Assembly: GCF_000092405.1 (NCBI RefSeq)
Contig: NC_014220.1
Coordinates: 434,001-498,000 of the forward strand
DNA from: Syntrophothermus lipocalidus DSM 12680
GTDB lineage: Bacteria > Bacillota > Syntrophomonadia > Syntrophomonadales > Syntrophothermaceae
DNA: 64,000 nt
Reading direction: 5' to 3'
Position 1 is the first letter of the stretch. Each line of letters opens with the position of its first letter. The translations under genes were made by a program, and so were the position numbers. Shown one piece after another: positions 45,126 through 52,988 of this stretch. Below the pieces are notes generated by a model, which was not told the DNA's origin, made no database searches, and saw only the letters and a list, made by a program, of their open reading frames with translations.

Positions 45126-45141
45126 TGGCACCGTTCTTGCA
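45126..45141 (+). promoter_or_regulatory. Sigma-54 promoter (-24/-12)
   Basis: TGGCAC-CGTTC-TTGCA matches the consensus exactly. The gene it should serve, the acyl-CoA synthetase, begins at 45363, giving a leader of about 210 nt. Confidence 0.85.
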
Positions 45142-45362
45142 TAAGCATCGAAATGAAACGACGCAATTAGACATTTTGGGACTGAGGAATCTAAAAGGAG
45201 CTCCTTTAAACCAGGCTGTGTGAGGAGGCTGAGAGCGGATCATAATAACTAGAAACAAAGAGCACGGTGAAGCAAAGGAGATACAGGAAGTTTGTGAATC
45301 CCCACTTAGTGAATGATCGTTGACAGGGCCATCGCCAAAAAGTTTCTTGAGGAGGGAATAAT

Positions 45363-47057
45363 GTGAGCGAATTTCAGGGAGAAATTATTGCTAACGGTAT
45401 TCTTCAGAGAAAGTCCGCATTATATCGCGAAAGACGTTTAACCGAATCATTTTGGTCGGGAGAAACTCATCATGTGCTGTATCATACTACCATTCCGTTC
45501 TGGCTAAGAAAGAATGCATTTGAAGTTCCGGATCGCCTGGCACTGATCGAGGGCATTCCTGATGCGAGCAAACGCAGGACCTGGACATATGCTGAACTCC
45601 TAAGGGACGCCGAGCGCATAGCCCATGCGTTGCTCAACAAGTATAAGCCCGGAGACCGAATTGCCATCATGGCGCCCAATATTGTGGAATGGGCCTTAAT
45701 GCAATACGGTATTGCCATGGCGGGTATGGTTAGGGTCACGGTTAACCCGGCTTATCATGCTCGGGAAATCGAGCACATCCTGAAGACGGCTGGAGTATCA
45801 GCAATCTTTACTATGGAAGAGTATCGCGGGAACCGAATGATGGACACCATTGAATCTATACGGGAATCATTACCTTCTTTACAAGACGTGTATGATCTGC
45901 AGAAGTTGGATGAGTTCATGAACACCGGTAAACCGGTAGGACTGCCTGAGGTCAAACCGGAAGACCTGGATGTAATCATGTTTACATCAGGTACTACCGG
46001 GACCCCGAAGGGAGCCATGCTAAACCACTTTGGCATGACCAACAGCATTAGATTCATGGCTATACGTGCGGGCTTGGAAGTTGGTGGTGTGTGGGTTAAC
46101 GTGATGCCCATGTTTTTTATGGGAGGAAATGGATTCGCGGCTCTGGGAACGCTGCAGCAGCAAGCCACACACGTGCTGGTTGTAGAATTTGACGTGCCTC
46201 TATTCCTGTCTCTGATGGAAGAGTATAAGGGAACGTTTTCACTGCTCGTTCCGACGATGATGGAAGCTATATTGGCCTACCCCGACCTGGGCAAATACGA
46301 TCTTTCTTCTTGGAAGTATATACTTTCCGGGGCCTCCAAAGTCGAGGCAGACCTGGTGCGACGCCTTAAAAGTATCTTAAACTGCGATATTTCCATCGTC
46401 TGTGGCCAGACCGAGGCACATGGCGGTTATACCCAAACCTTCCGTGATGATTCACCCGAAGACCAGGCTGAAACCATCGGGCAACCCTATCCTATGATAG
46501 ACTTCAAAATCGCAGACAAGGAAACCGGTGCAGTTGTTCGGATCGGAGAAGAGGGAGAAATCTGTATTCGCGGTTACCAGGTAATGCAGGGTTATTACAA
46601 CGACCCACAGGCTACAGCAGCTGCGATTGATGAGGAAGGATGGCTACACAGCGGAGATTTGGGCGTCATGGACGAACGCGGCTTCGTCAGATTTACTGGC
46701 CGTTTAAAGGACATGCTCATTCGTGGCGGGGTAAATATCTATCCGGCGGAAATCGAGAACCTGCTGAAAGAGCACCCGAAAGTGGATAAGGTGGCTGTAA
46801 TAGGTGTACCCGATGAGTATTGGGGCGAGCAAGTTGCGGCGATAATCATTCCAAAATCCTTCGACGACCTGCCAACGTTAGAGGAGCTGGACAAGTTCTG
46901 CCTGGACAATATAGCCCGTTTCAAAAGGCCGCGTTATTACGCATTCGTAAAAGAGTTTCCTATGACGGCAACCGGTAAGCTTCGCAAGTTCAAGCTTAAA
47001 GAAGACGTAGCGAGCGGTGCGATACAGCTTGAATCACTCGCGAACGCCCAAGAATAA
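45363..47057 (+). CDS. AMP-forming acyl-CoA synthetase (FadD type)
   Basis: A 564-residue ANL-superfamily ligase that activates a fatty acid with ATP and CoA, releasing AMP and PPi. FTSGTTGTPKGAML is the phosphate loop near residues 202-216, CGQTEAHGGYTQ is the A5 region, and HSGDLGVMDERGF, GRLKDMLIRGGVNIYPAEIE and the catalytic Lys in TATGKLRKF complete the family set. The GTG start follows GAGGAGGG. Downstream genes for an acetate carrier and a pyrophosphatase fit a role in substrate uptake and PPi use. Chain length is unknown. Confidence 0.9.
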   Translation: MSEFQGEIIANGILQRKSALYRERRLTESFWSGETHHVLYHTTIPFWLRKNAFEVPDRLALIEGIPDASKRRTWTYAELLRDAERIAHALLNKYKPGDRIAIMAPNIVEWALMQYGIAMAGMVRVTVNPAYHAREIEHILKTAGVSAIFTMEEYRGNRMMDTIESIRESLPSLQDVYDLQKLDEFMNTGKPVGLPEVKPEDLDVIMFTSGTTGTPKGAMLNHFGMTNSIRFMAIRAGLEVGGVWVNVMPMFFMGGNGFAALGTLQQQATHVLVVEFDVPLFLSLMEEYKGTFSLLVPTMMEAILAYPDLGKYDLSSWKYILSGASKVEADLVRRLKSILNCDISIVCGQTEAHGGYTQTFRDDSPEDQAETIGQPYPMIDFKIADKETGAVVRIGEEGEICIRGYQVMQGYYNDPQATAAAIDEEGWLHSGDLGVMDERGFVRFTGRLKDMLIRGGVNIYPAEIENLLKEHPKVDKVAVIGVPDEYWGEQVAAIIIPKSFDDLPTLEELDKFCLDNIARFKRPRYYAFVKEFPMTATGKLRKFKLKEDVASGAIQLESLANAQE

Positions 47058-47125
47058 CAAATGAAGAATGTTTCATCTAGCTTGACATCATGCGATTTTC
47101 ATACGTGAGAGAGGAGGAGTAAAAA

Positions 47126-47725
47126 ATGTCACAACAAGGATGGGCATCTCCAGGACCGGCTGCGATGGCGGCTCTAGGCGTAGCAGCGATAGGATTTGGG
47201 TTTTCTTTCTTGGGTAAAGTCCCATTAGAAGGTGTCCCTTTATTAGCAGGCTGGTTAGTAGCAGCGTTCATCGTACAACTCTTGACAGCAATAGTTGAAT
47301 TGAAGGAAGGGCACATGACCGGAGGCAATGTGATGTTGTTTTTCTCAGCTTTCTTCATGCTGGCAACAGGTATAGGAATGTACGTCAAGTATCTGATGAT
47401 TGGGAAGGGTGTAATCCCTTATACCGTGGTAGAAGGCTACCTGTGGATGTCGGGAGCATTATTCCTGACTCTGCTTACGCCGGCTTATGCGAGAGGAAGC
47501 AGCGCCCTCATGTTTATCATGGTATGCTTGGTTGACGTTGCACTGTGGATGATAGTCGGGATGGATACGAAATGGTTCGGAAATCCTGAGATTCTGAAAC
47601 CGCTTGCAGGGTATCTGTTGATTCTGGTAGGTTTGTGCGGCAATTATCTCGGAGCAGCGGCTATAGTAAACGGGGCTTTCGGCAAGGTGCTTTTACCAGT
47701 ACCGGGCCCGGTGGTAAAAGGATAG
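47126..47725 (+). CDS. GPR1/FUN34/YaaH (SatP)-family acetate transporter
   Basis: A 199-residue protein with six hydrophobic helices. SPGPAAMAALGVAAIGFGF resembles the NPAPLGL start motif of the acetate channel family, and GYLLILVGLCGNYLGAAAIV resembles its last helix. AmiS/UreI-like channels are an alternative of similar size. In an organism oxidising fatty acids to acetate, export of acetate is the sensible role. ATG after GAGAGGAGGAG. It follows the acyl-CoA synthetase by 68 nt and probably shares its promoter. Confidence 0.72.
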   Translation: MSQQGWASPGPAAMAALGVAAIGFGFSFLGKVPLEGVPLLAGWLVAAFIVQLLTAIVELKEGHMTGGNVMLFFSAFFMLATGIGMYVKYLMIGKGVIPYTVVEGYLWMSGALFLTLLTPAYARGSSALMFIMVCLVDVALWMIVGMDTKWFGNPEILKPLAGYLLILVGLCGNYLGAAAIVNGAFGKVLLPVPGPVVKG

Positions 47726-47778
47726 ATATTTACGTGATGCCGCTTCTATTATAGTAAGTAACGGTTCTTCCCGGTTGT

Positions 47779-47828
47779 GAGAGTCTATCCAGGGATACCA
47801 GTTATCCCTGGGTGACTCTCGATTTTTG
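47779..47828 (+). terminator. Rho-independent terminator after the acetate-transporter gene
   Basis: GAGAGTC pairs with GACTCTC and CCAGGGAT with ATCCCTGG, followed by GATTTTTG. It separates hppA from the upstream pair, at least partly. Confidence 0.8.
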
Positions 47829-47922
47829 ACCAGGTGTACTTAGTGTGGTGCAACCGGCCACGCACAAAGTAAGAATTTGCTTGTTTCGCGGATATCAATT
47901 TTAACTGAAAGGTGGAATCATC

Positions 47923-50355
47923 GTGTTAAATAACAAACTAGCGACGCTAATGCGTAGCGGCCTACTCAGCCTTATGTTCGTATTGTTTTCGCCGGCAGTA
48001 GCGTTTGCAAGTGAAGCCAATTTGAAGATACCGCACTTGAGCCAATCGCAAAACCATCTTCTGCTGGGCGGGATTCTGGTGTGCGTTTTAGGGATGCTTT
48101 TTGGCTTGTACCAGTTTATGAAGGTCAAGCAGTATAAGGCCCATCAGTCTATGCTGGATGTGGCTAACACCATCTATGAGACCTGTAAGACCTACCTCAT
48201 TCAGCAGGGTAAATTCTTGGTTATACTTTTTGCCTTTATAGGCTTTTGTATAGCCTTCTACTTTGGCTTCCTGCAGAATACACCAATTAGTGGGGTATTG
48301 CTTATACTGGGTTGGACTATAATAGGCATTCTTGGTTCCTACAGCGTGGCCTGGTATGGCATTCGTATGAACACACTGGCTAACAGCAGGACAGCTTTTG
48401 CCGCACTGGAGAGAAAGCCGCTTAAGGTCTTGAACATTGCTCTCGACGCAGGAATGAGTATCGGGGTGCTTCTGGTCTGCGTCGAGCTGATTATGATGTT
48501 GATTATCCTGCTGTTCGTCCCTCGGGAATTGGCAGGGGCCAGCTTTATCGGCTTTGCAGTGGGTGAGTCCCTAGGGGCCAGTGCCCTGAGAATTGCTGGC
48601 GGGATTTTCACCAAGATTGCCGACATCGGTTCTGACTTGATGAAGATTGTGTTTGGGATTAAAGAAGACGACCCCCGTAATCCAGGGGTAATTGCCGACT
48701 GTACCGGGGATAATGCAGGTGACAGTGTAGGACCTACCGCGGATGGATTCGAGACTTATGGGGTCACAGGCGTAGCGCTGGTCACATTCATCGTCCTGGC
48801 GGTGGCACCCGCACTACAGACTACCCTTCTTACCTGGATATTTGTAATGCGTGTTTTGATGGTTATTACCTCAGTGGCTTCGTTCTACCTTAACAGAGCT
48901 ATGAGCCAGGCGAAATACGCCAACAAAGATGAGATCGACTTTGAACAACCGCTGACCAGTCTGGTATGGATTACCTCAATCTTGTCTATCGTTGGTACGT
49001 TTGCTGCCAGCTATTACATTTTGGGACCGGGGTCAGGAGCGGCTCCTGAGCTACAGCGACTGTGGGCGGTGTTGGCCGTTATCATCAGCTGTGGTACCCT
49101 GGGGGCAGCTCTCATACCTGAATTTACCAAAATTTTTACCAGTCCCAAGTCAAAGCACGTAGCAGAGGTCGTAAAAGCTTCCAGGGAAGGAGGCCCGTCA
49201 TTGAATATCCTTTCGGGCCTGGTTGCTGGCAATTTCAGCGCGTTTTGGATCGGCATGGTGTTCTTAGTGCTTATGTACATTGCCTACTATGCAAGCGGTC
49301 AGGGGTTAAACGAGATTATGATCTATCCCTCCATATTCGCTTTTGGTCTGGTGGCCTTTGGAATGCTGGGCATGGGTCCGGTCACCATTGCGGTTGATAG
49401 TTATGGCCCCGTTACCGATAACGCGCAGTCTATCTACGAGCTTTCTCTGATTGAAGCTATTCCCGACGTGGAGAAAGAAATTGAAAGAGATTTCGGTTTC
49501 GCTCCGGATTTCGACAAGGCAAAATACTACCTCGAAGCTAACGATGGCGCGGGCAATACCTTTAAGGCAACCGCCAAGCCAGTGCTAATAGGTACGGCTG
49601 TGGTCGGTGCCACGACCATGATATTCTCCTTAATTTTGGTTATTCAGAGCGTACTAGGCGTAAAGCCGGAAAGCATTCTTACCATACTGAATCCTTACTG
49701 TATCTTAGGGTTCATATGCGGAGGAGCTGTGATCTACTGGTTTACTGGTGCGTCAACGCAGGCAGTCACTACTGGCGCTTACAGGGCGGTCGCATACATT
49801 AAGAGAAACATCAGTCTTGATGAAAACGCTAGCCAAAAAGCGGCCACAGAAAAGTCTAAAGAAGTGGTAAGAATATGTACCCAGTATGCTCAATCCGGGA
49901 TGTTCAACATCTTTATAGCCATATTCTCCTTTGCCCTGGCATTTGCATGTCTGTCAGCGCCGAAGAACTATGAAGCACCGGTAGCGCTGTTCGTGTCCTA
50001 CTTGATTTCAATCGCAGTATTCGGTTTATTCCAGGCAGTTTTCATGGCTAATGCCGGTGGGTGTTGGGACAACGCGAAAAAGGTTGTAGAAGTCGACCTG
50101 CAGGAAAAGGGAACTGAGTTGCATGACGCTACCGTAGTCGGCGATACCGTAGGCGACCCTTTCAAGGATACTTCGGCAGTAGCACTGAACCCGATTATCA
50201 AGTTTACGACTTTATTCGGTTTATTGGCCATGGAAATAGCCATATCCGAGTCCTTTAGAGGGGTAGCGCCCGTAGCTGGCGGTGTGTTCTTGATCATAGC
50301 TCTAATCTTCGTATGGCGTTCATTCTATGGGATGAGGATACCCACAGAAGGTTAA
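47923..50355 (+). CDS. hppA: Membrane-bound proton-translocating pyrophosphatase
   Basis: An 810-residue polytopic pump that couples PPi hydrolysis to ion export. The catalytic-loop segment is IADCTGDNAGDSVGPTADGF near residue 260, a variant of the common DNVGDNVGDCAGMAADLFE, and GPVTDNAQSIYELS and KAKYYLEANDGAGNTFKATA are also present. The Lys in GNTFKA marks the K+-independent subgroup, which pumps H+. The length exceeds the usual 650-770 because of an N-terminal signal-like segment. The GTG start follows GAAAGGTGG. It could recover energy from the PPi made by the acyl-CoA synthetase upstream. Confidence 0.93.
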   Translation: MLNNKLATLMRSGLLSLMFVLFSPAVAFASEANLKIPHLSQSQNHLLLGGILVCVLGMLFGLYQFMKVKQYKAHQSMLDVANTIYETCKTYLIQQGKFLVILFAFIGFCIAFYFGFLQNTPISGVLLILGWTIIGILGSYSVAWYGIRMNTLANSRTAFAALERKPLKVLNIALDAGMSIGVLLVCVELIMMLIILLFVPRELAGASFIGFAVGESLGASALRIAGGIFTKIADIGSDLMKIVFGIKEDDPRNPGVIADCTGDNAGDSVGPTADGFETYGVTGVALVTFIVLAVAPALQTTLLTWIFVMRVLMVITSVASFYLNRAMSQAKYANKDEIDFEQPLTSLVWITSILSIVGTFAASYYILGPGSGAAPELQRLWAVLAVIISCGTLGAALIPEFTKIFTSPKSKHVAEVVKASREGGPSLNILSGLVAGNFSAFWIGMVFLVLMYIAYYASGQGLNEIMIYPSIFAFGLVAFGMLGMGPVTIAVDSYGPVTDNAQSIYELSLIEAIPDVEKEIERDFGFAPDFDKAKYYLEANDGAGNTFKATAKPVLIGTAVVGATTMIFSLILVIQSVLGVKPESILTILNPYCILGFICGGAVIYWFTGASTQAVTTGAYRAVAYIKRNISLDENASQKAATEKSKEVVRICTQYAQSGMFNIFIAIFSFALAFACLSAPKNYEAPVALFVSYLISIAVFGLFQAVFMANAGGCWDNAKKVVEVDLQEKGTELHDATVVGDTVGDPFKDTSAVALNPIIKFTTLFGLLAMEIAISESFRGVAPVAGGVFLIIALIFVWRSFYGMRIPTEG

Positions 50356-50387
50356 GGTTCGATTTCTTATAACCGCCAAATAAAAAC

Positions 50388-50420
50388 GAGAAAGCCCGCA
50401 GGTATACTGCGGGCTTTCTC
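50388..50420. terminator. Bidirectional terminator between hppA and the transposase fragment
   Basis: GAGAAAGCCCGCAG and CTGCGGGCTTTCTC form a perfect 14-nt stem with a GTATA loop. On the minus strand CTCGTTTTTATTT follows, so it stops that direction well; on the plus strand the T run is short. Confidence 0.8.
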
Positions 50421-50487
50421 CGTTTGGGGGGGAGGGACACCAAAGGGATAAAGGGATGTGTTATAAGAAAATAAAGGTATTTTCTAT

Positions 50488-50784
50488 CTAAATGTTCTCC
50501 CTCAAAAAGCGCAAGGCCGTTTTCAAGGAGATATTTTCCAATTCCAGTCCTTCGACTTTTGCTTCTAACTGGCGCACTCGCTTGCGATAGTTTTCAACGG
50601 TTACACTTCCATAACGAAAGTAATCTCTGGCTCCTTTCACCAGCTGAGCTTTCCACTCGCGGAGTTCCGGTTCTGACAATCCATACTGACGACAGTACTC
50701 AGACACTGGTTTTCCGGACTTAATAAAATCGATCACTATTTTTACCTTATCTTCGGCAGTGTAATTGTATCCGCTGGTTTTCAT
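50488..50784 (-). pseudogene. IS3-family OrfA-like transposase fragment
   Basis: A 98-residue helix-turn-helix protein beginning MKTSGYNYTAEDKVKIVIDF, with CRQYGLSEPELREWKAQLV and a leucine-zipper tail (RQLEAKVEGLELENISLKTA). It matches OrfA of IS3/IS911 elements, but no OrfB (DDE integrase) and no terminal repeats are found around it, so it is a remnant or a retained DNA-binding protein. GAGTGAGGA precedes the ATG. It is not part of either fatty-acid operon. Confidence 0.65.
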
Positions 50785-50940
50785 GGTTTGATTCCTCACT
50801 CGGGGTTCTTATCCAGGTCATACTGTACAAATTCAGACCAATTACCTCTTATAGATGGGCTATAAGCAAAAATCATGCCAACATCCTCTCGGATCTTCCA
50901 TTGACCTAGTCTTTGGTACTTACACTACTGGTGCCCAAAT

Positions 50941-50980
50941 GGTTGGGGATACAATGCCCCCGTTAGAGGGCTCCCCAACC
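50941..50980. other. Hairpin downstream of the minus-strand thiolase gene
   Basis: GGTTGGGGA (50941-50949) and TCCCCAACC (50972-50980) pair exactly, with a partial inner stem of GCCC and GGGC. On the minus strand it comes 50-90 nt after the thiolase stop and may end that transcript, although the T run is weak. I see no gene in the 50785-51032 spacer. Confidence 0.5.
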
Positions 50981-51032
50981 TGGCTTCTTCAGGCTGACTG
51001 TGTATCAACCTTTCAGTCTATAGAGGTATTAC

Positions 51033-52211
51033 CTAGAGAACTTCGATAATGGTTGCCATGGCAGGGCCTCCACCCGCGCAGAGGGCTGCACACCCGTATC
51101 TCAGGTTCCGGCGTTTCATCTCGTTTATAAGGGTAATTACTAAACGAAGTCCGGTACACCCTACGGGATGCCCCAGGGAGATCCCAGACCCGTTTACGTT
51201 AATCTTTTCCGTATCGAGCTTCAATTCACGGTTGCACGCAAGGAACTGGGCAGCAAACGCCTCATTGATCTCCCAAAGCTGAACATCATCTAAGCTCATT
51301 CCTGCAAATTTGAGGGCCCGTTTGACCGCCGGGACCACGCCGATGCCCATAATGCGCGGTTCAACAGCCGCCGAAGCCGTGGCCACTATGCGGGCGAGCG
51401 GTTTGATTCCTAATTCCACTGCCTTGTCGTGAGCCATAACCACGGCTGCACACGCCGCATCATTAATTGACGACGCGTTTCCGGCAGTGACGGTTCCGTC
51501 CTTCTTAAAAGCAGGCTTGAGTTTAGCCAAGCTTTCTAGCGTGGTGTCCGGATTAGGATGTTCGTCGGTGTCAAACAGGAAAGTCTCTTTCTTAGTCTTT
51601 ACTTCGACGGGCACTATTTCGTCTTTAAACTTGCCCTCCTTGATAGCCTGGCAGGCACGCTGGTGGCTTATGAAGGCCCACTCGTCCTGTTCTTCTCGGC
51701 TGATATTGTACATTTCTGCCAGGTTCTCAGCGGTAATTCCTTGATGACCGTTTCCGAACGCGTCTATCAACGCATCGTAGAGCATGCCGTCAACAAGCTC
51801 TCCATTTCCCATGCGGTAACCAGTGCGAGCTTTGAGCAAGAGATAAGGGACATTACTCATGCTTTCTATGCCTACGGCAGCACCCGCGTCGATCTTGCCT
51901 AGCATGATTTCCTGGCTAATAATTTCGAGGGCCCGCATGGCCGAAGGGCATTGCTGATTGACAGTAACCGAAACCGTTTCCACCGGGCAGCCAGCGCCGA
52001 TGGTGATTTGCCTTGCTGGATTTCCCTTACAACCGGCCTGGTATACATGCCCGGCGGCGACTTCTTCTACGGTATCCGGGCTAATGCCAGCACTATTAAT
52101 GGCAGCTTTGAGCGCAATTGTTCCTAGATCAACTGCAGAAAAATCTTTAAGCGCTCCTAAAAAATTGCCGATTGCGGTCCTCTTCCCACTTACTATTACG
52201 ACATCGCGCAT
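51033..52211 (-). CDS. Acetyl-CoA acetyltransferase (thiolase)
   Basis: A 392-residue thiolase of standard length, read leftward. Nucleophile Cys in NQQCPSAMRALEIIS, NEAFAAQFLACNREL, His in SLGHPVGCTGLRLVI and second Cys in ALCAGGGPAMATIIEV. It begins MRDVVIVSGKRTAIGNFLGA. It would complete the beta-oxidation cycle with the divergent gene set at 52989-59482, and it has its own sigma-54 promoter at 52316-52331. The ATG follows an AAAGGAGTAG site. Confidence 0.93.
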   Translation of the reverse strand: MRDVVIVSGKRTAIGNFLGALKDFSAVDLGTIALKAAINSAGISPDTVEEVAAGHVYQAGCKGNPARQITIGAGCPVETVSVTVNQQCPSAMRALEIISQEIMLGKIDAGAAVGIESMSNVPYLLLKARTGYRMGNGELVDGMLYDALIDAFGNGHQGITAENLAEMYNISREEQDEWAFISHQRACQAIKEGKFKDEIVPVEVKTKKETFLFDTDEHPNPDTTLESLAKLKPAFKKDGTVTAGNASSINDAACAAVVMAHDKAVELGIKPLARIVATASAAVEPRIMGIGVVPAVKRALKFAGMSLDDVQLWEINEAFAAQFLACNRELKLDTEKINVNGSGISLGHPVGCTGLRLVITLINEMKRRNLRYGCAALCAGGGPAMATIIEVL

Positions 52212-52315
52212 TTCGAAACTACTCCTTTCGTCTCTAAAAATGATCGGTTTAATCTGATACGCTTAACTTCCGATTCCACCCCCAGTTCTACTTAGCTTGT
52301 TCTCAAGGTATGCAA

Positions 52316-52331
52316 TGCAAATAACATGCCA
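52316..52331 (-). promoter_or_regulatory. Sigma-54 promoter for the minus-strand thiolase gene
   Basis: On the minus strand TGGCAT-GTTAT-TTGCA has the invariant GG and GC at the right spacing, with one mismatch in the -24 box. It lies about 105 nt before the thiolase start. Confidence 0.7.
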
Positions 52332-52402
52332 AGAGCCGCAACGCGCCCATCAAACATTTGTGGGCTATGCGTGCTGACGGATTTATAAAGAAGTGGTGAA
52401 CT

Positions 52403-52460
52403 GTTTCACGATTGAAACTGCTCCCAAAACAGTGAAACCATGCAATTTCACGAATGAACC
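52403..52460. promoter_or_regulatory. Two candidate enhancers between divergent sigma-54 promoters
   Basis: GTTTCA-CGAT-TGAAAC (52403-52418) is a perfect inverted repeat. ATTTCA-CGAA-TGAACC (52445-52460) is a weaker second copy 26 nt on. They lie about 70-130 nt from the minus-strand -24 box and about 160-220 nt from the plus-strand one, so a bound activator could serve both. Confidence 0.65.
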
Positions 52461-52620
52461 TAAAATAACAAACAAGCAAACTCAGCGCGGAGATGACTTA
52501 CCGTGCTAGGGGCGCGGCATGCTGCAGAATTCTATGACCATTCGCACGGCTTCGCCTACCTCCTGCTTACAAGAGCTGTGTTGATTCCTGGCTATCCAGA
52601 CCTTTTGCTTGTTACACCTT

Positions 52621-52636
52621 TGGCACAGAAATTGCA
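52621..52636 (+). promoter_or_regulatory. Sigma-54 promoter for the second beta-oxidation cluster
   Basis: TGGCAC-AGAAA-TTGCA, an exact consensus match. A leader of about 340 nt precedes the acyl-CoA dehydrogenase at 52989. The remaining 52212-52988 spacer contains no gene I can support. Confidence 0.85.
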
Positions 52637-52988
52637 CGACACTGTGACAACGGGGTCTGAAAGGTCTATTAAATTGAACTCCGGACCTGAACGGATATTT
52701 CCCCACGGCGCCATGTTTTTGCACATCTGTTGAGAACGAATAAATCGATCGCCTAGGGAAAGCGAAGGTGTCGGGGCTCAAGCAAAACCCGGTAAGGGTC
52801 AGTAACTAATCGCCGGTAGACTTGTAGGACAGGGCAGATAAGAGAGGAGGGATGCTATATTGGCCTTTGTTCAAGTGGGGGGTCGTTGCAGAGCAGATTT
52901 GATAACTGCACCTCCATGAGAACACTTAGCCAACCTAATGAGGAAAGGGATTGAGACCAACAAGTGGAAAGGCAGGTTGTTTGGAGAC

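Noticed and set aside
47861-47885. Possible sigma-54 promoter before hppA (GCACAAAG then TTTGCT)
   Set aside because: No GG at the -24 position with proper spacing to the GC.
50855-51049. Plus-strand frame of 64 codons downstream of the thiolase gene
   Set aside because: It runs over a hairpin and has low complexity in common with no family; no ribosome site.
52503-52733. Plus-strand frame of 76 codons across the sigma-54 promoter
   Set aside because: It contains the -24/-12 promoter and enhancer-to-gene spacer and has no ribosome site.
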